From Bacillota bacterium (GTDB lineage Bacteria; Bacillota; Bacilli; Alicyclobacillales; SLC66): a stretch of 8,020 nucleotides of DNA. Position numbers and translations under genes: made by a program. A model generated the notes under the pieces. It made no database searches, was not told the origin of the DNA, and saw only the letters and a list, made by a program, of their open reading frames with translations. Location: contig JAJZAS010000065.1 of assembly GCA_021799325.1 (NCBI GenBank), forward strand, positions 1-8,020. The letters run 5' to 3'. Shown piece after piece: positions 1-7,900 of this stretch (position 1 is its first letter; the number at the start of each line of letters is the position of its first letter).

Positions 1-664
1 GTCCTCCAATGGAATTGGCAAGCACAATGCTGGCATTGGTTCCCTCCACAATGGGAATATCCGTGGCATTGACGAGTGGCAAAGTAGAGGTCGTTTTCGC
101 ATTCACTAGTCCTGCTTGTTTTTGGTAGGTGGTGGCTGCCACTATGCCATTTGCCACCGCACTGGCCCCGGAACTGATGATCAGTGCAAAAATAGCGGCG
201 ATCACGAGCATGGTAAAGGGGCCCAGTCTTGCGAGTGCATTTCTAAGGCCTTCCATTGCTGCATAGGCACCTTGCCCCGTTTTGCGAGGGCCTCTTTTCT
301 GGGTGGTCTGGTAGATGCCAAAGGCGATGGCTGCGAGCACAATCGCAAACCCTCCCAAAAACGCCAATGCGACAATAAATAATATGACGAGAAGGATGAT
401 GGTTAACATTCTGTTTTTCGCCAAAAAAGACATGGAGTGTTCCATCACGATTCGCACAATACGAATGACGATGGCAAAAAGCACAATATAAATCCAAAAC
501 AGCACATTGATCACAGGAAAATACCCACTGAAATACTCTCCTGCCGCCAATAACAAATCGACAACAACGAGCCATAAATAAGCGCGTGCAGGCAGGCGTT
601 TGGGCCAAAACCCGATGTACATGGCAAGCAGGATAGCTGTTGGCGCAATTAAGTATACGTACAT
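1..664 (-). CDS. Polytopic membrane protein of unknown function, 5' part only (221 codons, runs off left edge)
   Basis: Reading the minus strand from an ATG at 664 gives an uninterrupted frame to the window edge, so the stop lies outside. I do not recognise the family. The protein is very hydrophobic. Likely membrane segments are at residues about 1-20, 28-45, 49-70, 86-118 (long enough for a hairpin of two) and 149-176. A basic, probably cytoplasmic loop at about 119-146 contains TTQKRGPRK. After the last segment the chain turns polar (TTSTLPLVNATDIPIVEG, about residues 191-208). This looks like the start of an extracytoplasmic domain that continues beyond the window. There is no cleavable signal peptide with a clear cleavage site; the first segment probably acts as an anchor. 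The start is supported by GAGGG (minus strand, 670-674) five bases upstream. Met15 is a possible alternative start but has no comparable ribosome site. The gene is transcribed divergently from the ABC ATPase-addBA run, so a shared role is not implied. The coding call is firm because the membrane pattern is coherent over 221 codons; the function is open. Confidence 0.8.
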   Translation of the reverse strand, partial: MYVYLIAPTAILLAMYIGFWPKRLPARAYLWLVVVDLLLAAGEYFSGYFPVINVLFWIYIVLFAIVIRIVRIVMEHSMSFLAKNRMLTIILLVILFIVALAFLGGFAIVLAAIAFGIYQTTQKRGPRKTGQGAYAAMEGLRNALARLGPFTMLVIAAIFALIISSGASAVANGIVAATTYQKQAGLVNAKTTSTLPLVNATDIPIVEGTNASIVLANSIGG

Positions 665-707
665 GACTACCCTCGTTTCTTTTTGTGATAGTTGCGTTGA
701 CTTGATC

Positions 708-737
708 AGTGTATCATTGCCAGCCAATATTCGCCAA
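708..737 (-). promoter_or_regulatory. Candidate sigma-A promoter for the leftward membrane protein gene
   Basis: On the minus strand TTGGCG (732-737) serves as a possible -35 box. It is followed 18 bp later by TACACT (708-713), preceded by TGA, which gives an extended -10 pattern. Each hexamer matches four of six consensus positions. Transcription would begin about 35-40 bases upstream of the ATG at 664. This is a pattern match only. Short matches of this quality arise by chance, so the call is tentative. Confidence 0.35.
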
Positions 738-750
738 ACCACTAACTTAG

Positions 751-760
751 AAAGGAAAGG
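751..760 (+). promoter_or_regulatory. Shine-Dalgarno site of the ABC ATPase gene
   Basis: The purine run AAAGGAAAGG ends nine bases before the ATG at 770 and supports that start. It is the only good ribosome site upstream of the ATPase reading frame, and the encoded N-terminus (MISIENVSV) aligns with the usual beginning of ABC ATPases. Confidence 0.7.
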
Positions 761-769
761 TCGGTTAGC

Positions 770-1543
770 ATGATCAGCATCGAAAATGTCTCTGTCAAAA
801 AACAAGATAAATTCTTACTTCGTGACATTCATTGGCGCACAAAAATAGGGGAGCAATGGGTGCTCTTAGGTGCTAATGGCGCAGGAAAGACCACGTTGTT
901 ACAGGTGATTCTCGGCTATTTGTGGCCCACATCGGGGCACGTACAGGTGCTTGAGAAGGTGTTTGGAGAATATGATCTGCGTGAACTGCGTAAAAAAATA
1001 GGATTTGTCAGTGTCCAGATGGATGTACGCCTTGAAGGCGGCGAAACGGCACTCGATCTGGTGGTGAGCGGTAAGACAGCTTCCTACCGCCTTTATGACA
1101 TGCCAACAGATGGGGATAGGGAATTGGCAGCGCATTTTTTAGAAACCCTTAGTGCCACCTCTATTGCAAAGAAACCCTATCACCTTCTTTCTCAGGGGGA
1201 GAGGCAAAAAGTACTGATCGCTCGCGCCTTGATGGCAGATCCTGAACTACTGGTGCTGGACGAGCCTTGCAATGGACTTGATTTTCCATCTCGCGAACAA
1301 TTGCTTGATGCAATTTCCACCATGACGGAAAACCGCAATCGACAACTCATCTACGTGACCCATTACCCTGATGAGATCACCTCAGGCTTTACCCACGTTG
1401 CGCTATTAAAAGAAGGCGTAATGGTGGCAGCAGGAGAAAAACATAAGGTATTGACCGATGAGGTCTTGACAACAGCTTATGAGGTGCCTGTTCATGTGGA
1501 ATGGCTCGACGAACGGCCAGTGATACGCATGAAGAAAAAGTGA
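770..1543 (+). CDS. ABC transporter ATP-binding protein, YlmA/ModF-like (COG1119 type), single-domain
   Basis: This complete 257-residue ABC ATPase has all nucleotide-binding motifs. Walker A is GANGAGKT (residues 34-41), the Q-loop glutamine is probably Q83, the signature is LSQGE (140-144), Walker B is LLVLDEP with D164 and E165, the D-loop is NGLD (168-171) and the switch histidine is H198. The segments GYLWPTSG and DLRELRKKIG, and a C-terminus ending near VEWLDERPV, are what I recall of the YlmA branch of COG1119. That family is also annotated as molybdate ModF or photorepair PhrA; those names are historical and no substrate follows from them. The protein is cytoplasmic by sequence, with no membrane segment and no permease or binding protein in view. 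It may therefore serve a distant permease or have a non-transport role. The start at 770 has AAAGGAAAGG nine bases upstream. The stop lies 12 bp before addB, implying co-transcription. The ATPase call is certain; the subfamily is likely; the substrate is unknown. Confidence 0.95.
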   Translation: MISIENVSVKKQDKFLLRDIHWRTKIGEQWVLLGANGAGKTTLLQVILGYLWPTSGHVQVLEKVFGEYDLRELRKKIGFVSVQMDVRLEGGETALDLVVSGKTASYRLYDMPTDGDRELAAHFLETLSATSIAKKPYHLLSQGERQKVLIARALMADPELLVLDEPCNGLDFPSREQLLDAISTMTENRNRQLIYVTHYPDEITSGFTHVALLKEGVMVAAGEKHKVLTDEVLTTAYEVPVHVEWLDERPVIRMKKK

Positions 1544-1546
1544 GGG
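1541..1546 (+). promoter_or_regulatory. addB Shine-Dalgarno overlapping the stop codon of the ABC ATPase gene
   Basis: TGAGGG contains both the TGA stop of the upstream gene (1541-1543) and a GAGG ribosome site about nine bases before the addB ATG at 1556. An ATG at 1549 lies between them but in another frame, so it is not the addB start. The arrangement suggests that ribosomes finishing the ATPase gene can reinitiate on addB. Confidence 0.7.
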
Positions 1547-1555
1547 ATATGCAAA

Positions 1556-4500
1556 ATGATAGAGGTCTGGCTGGGACAAGCGGGAAGCGGCAAAACGACT
1601 TCCGTTTGCATGGCTGCAATGGATGCGCAGGAACAGCACCCTGAGGGCGGGCCGATTTTTGTGATCACGCCTGATCAGGCGACATTTGTAGTGGAAAAAA
1701 GGCTCCTCGAGGCTTCCCGAGAAGGAGTGCTGACTCGTGTCCAAGTTTACCATTTCCGCCGCTTGGCGCTAAGAATGTTAAGTGATCATCAGCAACTGCC
1801 ACTAGGAATGATTTCACAAGCAGGTAAATACGCCATCTTTTCCGCGTGTTTTCAGGAGGCGTTGCCAAAACTTGACGTGCTTGCACGAACAGAGCAGGAT
1901 TCGCGATATCTCGATCGTCTACTTAAATTAATTGAAGAGTTTCAAGAAAACGGGACTCTGCATGATTTTGAAAAATGGTTGCAAAGTGCGGCACTATCTT
2001 CCCGCGTGCAAGCCAAAATGCAGGATTTGCTGATTTTGTGGAAAACCTACGAGTCCGCGATCGCCGATCGATTTCTTGATCCCTATCACCTGATGCCAAC
2101 CTTTGCGACCTACCTGTCTTTGCATGCCAAAGAGGTCGCCAAATGGACAGTCTATATTGATGGATTTTTGGGATTTACCGGTCAGGAATGGAAAGTGATC
2201 GAGTCTCTTGCGAAAACCGCTTGCAAAATGGTGGTCACCATTGGCATGCCGCCTGATTGGGCAGATAAGTCAGAGAGTGAATTACTTGAATGGGTTGAAT
2301 TCAGTCCATTTGCCCAAGCAGCGGACGTTCTGAATAAACTTCGAAAATTATCGCAGGATCAGGGGGTGCCACTCCAAACGGGAGCCTCGCCAAATTATCG
2401 CCAAGGCGCTCGCTTTGAATCTCCCTCCCTACACTATCTCGAAACCACGATATTTTCACCTTCCTCTACTTTCGTTACGCTTGCGAAGGAGGGATCGCTA
2501 CCTGGACTTCGCATGGCTTCAGCCCCTCGTATGGAGGAGGAAGTAAGAGGGATGATCCACGATCTTATTCGCCAAAAAAGACGGCGTGGATTTCGATTTC
2601 GGGATTTTTCCCTGATCGTGACTGACTGGGAAGCCTACCGGCCTGTGCTGGTTCGGGAATTGCAACGCGCAGGGATTCCTTTTTCTATCGATGAACGGAC
2701 CAGCATTGCCTCTCATCCATTTCCGCGCTTGATCTTATCTCTCATTGGCTTTGCAGCAATGCAAGCAGATGAAGCGGCCGAGATGATCAAGTCGGATCTT
2801 TTTTTATTGGATAGAGACGCAGCAGATCGCTTGGAAAATCATTTGTATGAAAATGGAATGACGCTCGGTGATTGGGTGAAAGAGGAGTCGGTGCCAGCAG
2901 ATGCGGAGTGGCTTGCCATCAAGGAAAAGTTGGTTTCCGCATTACGTCCTTTTTTTCCACAGGAAAAAAATCATCAAAGGTCTGTGGAATCATGGCTGAT
3001 TGACTTGTGGGCGTTATTGGAACAGATACAAATTACCGATAAATTGATGCAAGAAAAGTCCAGCCAAATGGTCACGTTGACATTGCAAATCCTCGATGAT
3101 TTGTCACTCACTATGGGAGATCGCAACGTGACTGCTAAAATGCTCTATGAACAACTCTATCATGCGTTTCACAGCGCTACCACCGGATCGATTCCCGCAC
3201 GCGTCAATGAAGTGCTTGTCACCGAAGTAAGTCGTGTTCGCGCTTTTGAAACCGAGGTAGTATATCTGCTCGGGTGTCAGGAAGGTACATTTCCAAAGCG
3301 GGTCAATCCGGATGAACTGTTGGGTGATAGAGAACGCGAGGAATTGAATGAACAAGGGCAATTCATTGCTGCAGACAGTGATATTCGTCAGCAATTTGAA
3401 CGTTACCGTGTGTATATGGCGTTAACCAGAGCCAAAAAACAATTGATTCTGTCCTACACCTTGCAGGATGATGCCGGCAAATCACGGCTTCCGGCCATTT
3501 TGTTGCGAAAATGGCAAAGGGACTTTAGCGGACTGACTGTGGAATCTTGGGAATCTCACCACCTCCTATTGGATGAGGAGTCGCTCCTTAGTGGCAACAG
3601 AAAAGAAGCCGCCGAAAACTTGGGCCAAGTACTAAGCGCAACGCCTAAGATAGAAGACATTCCAGTAGTCTTTAAGGCGGTGTATCGCATGTTTGCAAGT
3701 GGAGTATGGCCGAAATCACTGGCCTTACCATATTGGCTGGGAATGGGTCATACCGCCAAAAGTGATACATTACCTCGTGAAGTAGCGGGTCTGCTTTACG
3801 GGGAGAAACTATCCGGCAATGTCAGCCGCCTTGAACGCTTTGCGGCATGCCCATTTGCACACTTCGTCGACTATGGGTTAAAAGCCAAAGAACGAAAACA
3901 AGTGGCTTGGGACGCGCGCAATCAGGGGAATTTTCTCCACCAAGTGCTTCACGAAGTGCAAATGGAACTCAGTGAAAATGAGATCATTTGGAGATCACTT
4001 ACTGATGAACAGGTCGATGAGGTGACCAGTGCCATATTTGCAAAAGAAGTGTCGCGCTTTGAAGGAGGGCGACTGATTCGGGGAGGTCGCAACCAATTAC
4101 TCGCCATTCAACTCAAACGCACGATATTACGAGCCATGAGGACACTGACAGAACACATGAGGCGAAGTGATTTTTTCCCTTGGAAGCTGGAAGAAAAGTT
4201 CTCATATGAAGATCCACATGGCGGATTTTTGTTAAAAGGTAGAATGGATCGAATCGATTTGGCGAAAGAGGAAAGTCAATTCTGGTTTCGCATCATTGAT
4301 TTTAAGAGCAGCACGAGGTCAGTGGATTTTGCCAAGATGTATTATGGTCTCTCGCTTCAACTATTGCTATACGCAGGGGTAAGTGAAGATGAATCACCGG
4401 CACTCTTTGGCAAAAAGGCGCGATTTGCAGGGATGTTTTATTTTCCTGTAATTGATCCGATTAGGCAAAAAAAGCAGTATACGAACCCCGAACAAGCGCT

Positions 4501-4906
4501 GGAAACGCTGCGCAAGGACACAAAAATGAAGGGGATCATCATAGGCGAACACCAAGTCGTGGACATGTTGGATCGGCGCATTGCCGAGGGCAAAACAGAC
4601 CTTTTTAACAAGATGCTGAACAAAGACGGCGAGTGGGCAGAAAGTTCCCCAGCAATCAGTGAAAACGCATGGAAAGCCTTAAAGCAACTGGGATACGATC
4701 ACGCACGATCCCTCTCGGCAGCGGCAAGCGAAGGCGACACCGCCATTCGTCCGTATAAGCTGCAGGACGAAACGCCATGCGCTTTTTGCGAGCTGCAGTC
4801 CGTTTGTGCGTTTGAGCCGCAATTTCATGGAGCATGGTACAGAAGACTACGCCCACTGAAGAAACAGGACGTGTTGCTGGCGCTGGAAGAGGGGGAATGG
4901 CAATGA
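1556..4906 (+). CDS. addB: ATP-dependent helicase/deoxyribonuclease subunit B (AddB)
   Basis: This complete 1116-residue protein is close to the roughly 1,160 residues of Bacillus subtilis AddB. It pairs with AddA in the cytoplasmic enzyme that resects double-strand DNA ends for RecA-dependent repair. Walker A is GQAGSGKT (residues 7-14), right at the N-terminus as in the family, which fixes the start. A helicase-like region follows, with VNEVLVTEVSRVRAFE, LGCQEGTFP and a motif VI-like ALTRA at 622-626. No DExx box is evident, as expected for the inactivated helicase fold that reads Chi in B. subtilis. The C-terminal RecB-type nuclease has GRMDRID (895-901), IDFKSS with D915 and K917, and Q935 in LSLQLLLYA; D898, D915 and K917 are probable catalytic residues. 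The 4Fe-4S cysteines are C765 (in AACPFAHF) and C1075, C1078 and C1084 (C-x2-C-x5-C), matching the B. subtilis spacing. The addA start overlaps its stop. Nothing looks truncated or degraded. In the characterised enzyme this subunit cuts the 5'-ended strand. Confidence 0.98.
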   Translation: MIEVWLGQAGSGKTTSVCMAAMDAQEQHPEGGPIFVITPDQATFVVEKRLLEASREGVLTRVQVYHFRRLALRMLSDHQQLPLGMISQAGKYAIFSACFQEALPKLDVLARTEQDSRYLDRLLKLIEEFQENGTLHDFEKWLQSAALSSRVQAKMQDLLILWKTYESAIADRFLDPYHLMPTFATYLSLHAKEVAKWTVYIDGFLGFTGQEWKVIESLAKTACKMVVTIGMPPDWADKSESELLEWVEFSPFAQAADVLNKLRKLSQDQGVPLQTGASPNYRQGARFESPSLHYLETTIFSPSSTFVTLAKEGSLPGLRMASAPRMEEEVRGMIHDLIRQKRRRGFRFRDFSLIVTDWEAYRPVLVRELQRAGIPFSIDERTSIASHPFPRLILSLIGFAAMQADEAAEMIKSDLFLLDRDAADRLENHLYENGMTLGDWVKEESVPADAEWLAIKEKLVSALRPFFPQEKNHQRSVESWLIDLWALLEQIQITDKLMQEKSSQMVTLTLQILDDLSLTMGDRNVTAKMLYEQLYHAFHSATTGSIPARVNEVLVTEVSRVRAFETEVVYLLGCQEGTFPKRVNPDELLGDREREELNEQGQFIAADSDIRQQFERYRVYMALTRAKKQLILSYTLQDDAGKSRLPAILLRKWQRDFSGLTVESWESHHLLLDEESLLSGNRKEAAENLGQVLSATPKIEDIPVVFKAVYRMFASGVWPKSLALPYWLGMGHTAKSDTLPREVAGLLYGEKLSGNVSRLERFAACPFAHFVDYGLKAKERKQVAWDARNQGNFLHQVLHEVQMELSENEIIWRSLTDEQVDEVTSAIFAKEVSRFEGGRLIRGGRNQLLAIQLKRTILRAMRTLTEHMRRSDFFPWKLEEKFSYEDPHGGFLLKGRMDRIDLAKEESQFWFRIIDFKSSTRSVDFAKMYYGLSLQLLLYAGVSEDESPALFGKKARFAGMFYFPVIDPIRQKKQYTNPEQALETLRKDTKMKGIIIGEHQVVDMLDRRIAEGKTDLFNKMLNKDGEWAESSPAISENAWKALKQLGYDHARSLSAAASEGDTAIRPYKLQDETPCAFCELQSVCAFEPQFHGAWYRRLRPLKKQDVLLALEEGEWQ
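4889..4906 (+). promoter_or_regulatory. addB-addA junction: ATGA overlap with internal Shine-Dalgarno
   Basis: The four bases ATGA at 4903-4906 hold both the addA start and the addB stop. GAGGGGG at 4889-4895, inside the end of addB, is seven bases upstream and is a strong ribosome site. This is the usual layout for translational coupling and fits the need for equal amounts of two subunits of one complex. An in-frame ATG at 4897-4899 would add two residues and cannot be fully excluded. Confidence 0.75.
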
Positions 4907-7900
4907 CCACCTGGTCTATTTTGCAGCAACAGGCGATCTCCAAAAGAAGTCCACAATTGCTGGTATCCGCAGGGGCCGGTTCTGGAAAAACTTCAGTGCT
5001 GGTCGAACGCGTGTTGACAAGGATTCTTGATGATGGCATGGATCTTGACCAGTTGTTAGTCGTCACCTTTACTGAAGCGGCAGCGGCAGAAATGAAAGCA
5101 CGCATCGAGGAAGCCCTCTATACAAAGACCAAATTGGGGATGAACAAACGGGCAGCGAGCCAATTACAACGGATTGATCATGCGCAAATTTCCACACTGC
5201 ACAGTTTTTGCCTATCGGTGCTGCGCCTTGGTGCAGTGGACCTGCCTGTAGCACCGGGATTTCGGATTGCGGATGGCAATGAGGCTGCTATGGTGCTCGA
5301 AGAGTTGCTGACCGAGTGGTTTGATGAGTGGCTTATGGCACAAGAAGAACACGTGGATTTTGCCCTGCGTCATGGGGAAAAGCGGGGAGATCAGGGACTG
5401 CACAAGTGGCTGAAGCAGTTGTTTCACTACGTGCGTAGCCAGCCGGACCCGGTTGAATTTTTAGACGAAATGGTGACTTTGTACCTCGACAACGCCAATC
5501 GACCGCTGCAGGACATGATTTATGCGGATCTTTACGCGAATCGGGTCTACCTTCAGGTGAACCGGGCCCTTCGTCTCATGCAAGAGGCAGAGCGCATGAG
5601 TCATCTTCCTGGAGGTCCTGATAATTATGTGCCGAAACTGCAATCAGAGATCGAATGGATTCGTCAATTGCTTCACTTGACAGAGAAGCGCTCGTTTTCG
5701 GATATGTCATCCTGGCAGGAGCCCTTCTCTAATTTGCCACCTAATCGTGTGGCAGACAAAACCATTAAAGAAAGGGTCCAAAAAAACAGGAAAGATGCCA
5801 GAAAACTGATCGCTGACCTGCACCTTGGCGAACGAACACCTGATGTGCTGGAGCAACAGGTGAAAAACGGAATTGCAGATGTCCAAATGTTGGCCTCTAT
5901 GCTTGCGGATTTTTCAGCAGCTTATCAAGCCCATAAAAGAATGCTTGGCATTGTGGATTTTCAGGATTTGGAGCACATGGCCTATGATCTCCTTCGTAAA
6001 ACCGATGCGCGATCAGGAGTGATACAAGAGCTCTCGGGAAAGTTTCAGGAAATTATGGTGGACGAATATCAGGACACAAGCCCGCTTCAGGATGCGATCT
6101 TACAACAACTAGCGACACTTGGGGAACCAATCGTTTTTCTCGTGGGAGATGTGAAGCAAAGCGTTTACCGTTTTCGCATGGCGGAACCCGGACTTTTTTT
6201 GCAGAAAGCAAAAGCATACCTTGGATCCGGCAATGTGATTGACATGAATGAAAATTATCGCAGTCGCAAAGAGGTGGTGGATGCGGTCAATCTGTTGTTT
6301 GGTCAACTGTTCACGCCTGTGCTAGGCGGGCTTGTCTATGATGACAGTGCGAAGATGGTGCCGCTTGCCAGTTATCCTCAGGAATCTGGGATTCTCACAC
6401 TTGCTGCAAAGGTGGAACTTCACTTGGTGGAGAGCGGGATGTTGCAAATTGGGGATGAGGAAGAGTCAGATGACGGGGAAGGCGCACCGACAGATGAAGA
6501 ACCTGGCGCTGAGCATGATGACCTCACTCGCGATAACGAGTGGATTCAGGAGCTCGAGAAGATGGAACGTGAAGGATTTGTCATTGCTTCTCGAATAATG
6601 GAAATGATGAACGCGGGCCATGCTGTTTATGATGCTAGTTCAAAAAAATATCGACCGCTGGAATACCGAGATTTTGCCATCTTGCTTCGCGCAGACAGGT
6701 CTCGCATAGACACCTTACTTGGCGTACTTCGCAAACAAGGAATTCCTGCTGCAGGAAACGCAGACAGCGGATTTTTTGCTGGGTATGAGATTCGCCTTGC
6801 CCATGCCCTTTTGCACGTGGTAGACAATCCTCAACAGGACATCCCGTTCATCAGCGTGCTTCGCTCATTTATCGGGGGATTTTCTAGTAAGGAGCTTGCA
6901 TTGACGAGGAGTTATTCGAATGGTAATTTTTACGAGGCGTTATGCGAACTAAACGCGAATGAACCTGCATCGGATATAACGGATCGGAGTTTGTGGGAAA
7001 AAGCCCATCTTTTTTTGGCGCGGTTAGAAGACTGGAGAACGGTGGCCCGGACATTGCCGCTACCGGAAGCAGTCTCTTCTCTTTTGCGGGACAGTGGACT
7101 TCTGGCGTATTTCAAGGTTGCTCCTGGCGGTGCGGTGAGAATCGCCAATCTGTCCTATCTGGAACGCATGGCTTCCGTGTACGATAGCGTTGGTAGTCAC
7201 TATTTTTCCAAATTTGTAAGCTATTTAGATGATCATTTGGAAAACAGCGAGCTTGATTTGGGCGGGGCCTCCGTGTTTTCTGAGCATGACAATGTGGTTC
7301 GCTTGATGACCATTCATAAAAGCAAGGGGTTGGAGTTTCCCGTTGTTTTTGTTGCGGGACTTGGCAACCAGTTTAACACGAGGCATGATTCGACGTTTTA
7401 CCTGCATCGAAAGTATGGGTTTGGAATGAAAGAAACGAGGCTGGATCAAAGGGAACGCATTCCCACATTGACGAGTATGGCGCTTCAGGAACTCGATGAG
7501 AAGGAAAGTCTAGCAGAAGAGGCAAGGGTGCTATATGTGGCCATGACTAGGGCGCGAGAGCGATTGGTGCTTTTGGCAAGTGCGAAGGGCACCAACGCTT
7601 TGCTGCAACAGGCAATGGACGATTTTTCCATGACTTATTCGTCAGGAAAGCCGTTAACGGATGACCAATTGTTACAGGCGAAACGCTTTTTGGACTGGTT
7701 GTTACCTGCTGTTTTTTCAAGTGATGAGGGGTTGAAGTATTTTTCTGTAAAATGTTGGGACAAGGTGGAGGATTTTGAGAGGCCGGATGAGGTAGATAGT
7801 GATCTGTCAGAAACCACGCAGCGGTTGCTTCAATTTGATCCTTCTCTTCTAGCACCCACCACACCGGAAGAAGAGTCGCAGATGAATGCGATCATGTCAA

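Larger units (their letters stand above)
665..769. promoter_or_regulatory. Divergent intergenic region between the membrane protein gene and the ABC ATPase-addBA run
   Basis: These 105 bp must carry the start signals of the leftward gene, and probably of the rightward run. At the left end lies the leftward Shine-Dalgarno (CCCTC on the plus strand, 670-674). At the right end lies the rightward one (AAAGGAAAGG, 751-760). TTGACT at 697-702 resembles a sigma-A -35 box on the plus strand, but no good -10 box follows at 16-18 bp. The nearest A+T-rich hexamer, CAATAT at 725-730, is 22 bp away. A TGATCA palindrome at 703-708 is too short to call an operator. No transcription terminator hairpin is visible, as expected between divergent genes. 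Confidence 0.5.

Noticed and set aside
116..382. Plus-strand open frame of 88 codons opposite the membrane protein gene
   Set aside because: There is no ribosome site, the composition is Cys/His/Gly-rich noise, and it lies antisense to a convincing coding frame.
243..608. Minus-strand open frame of 121 codons within the left gene
   Set aside because: It is an out-of-frame shadow of the membrane protein read from 664. Its composition is rich in Cys, His and Arg without any domain pattern, while the other frame gives coherent membrane segments.
697..730. Possible plus-strand promoter (TTGACT at 697, CAATAT at 725; or TATCAT at 712)
   Set aside because: The first pair has a 22-bp spacer, which is too long, and TATCAT has no -35 box at 16-18 bp. 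A promoter for the rightward genes probably lies here, but I cannot place it.
5071..5094. Short repeat of GCGGCA in addA
   Set aside because: It encodes the conserved Ala run of helicase motif Ia (TEAAAAEM), so it is coding sequence and not a repeat element.
4656..5105. Minus-strand open frame of 149 codons across the addB-addA junction
   Set aside because: It overlaps conserved sequence of both real genes, including the AddA Walker A motif and the AddB cysteine motif, so it is explained as the complement of constrained codons.
6332..6598. Plus-strand open frame of 88 codons inside addA
   Set aside because: It is another frame of addA, across the acidic insertion. The addA frame is continuous and carries conserved helicase motifs on both sides, so this is not a frameshift or nested gene.
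7547..7864. Minus-strand open frame of 105 codons near the right edge
   Set aside because: It lies antisense to addA, has no ribosome site and no recognisable domain, and its Pro/Ser/His-rich composition is typical of a shadow frame.
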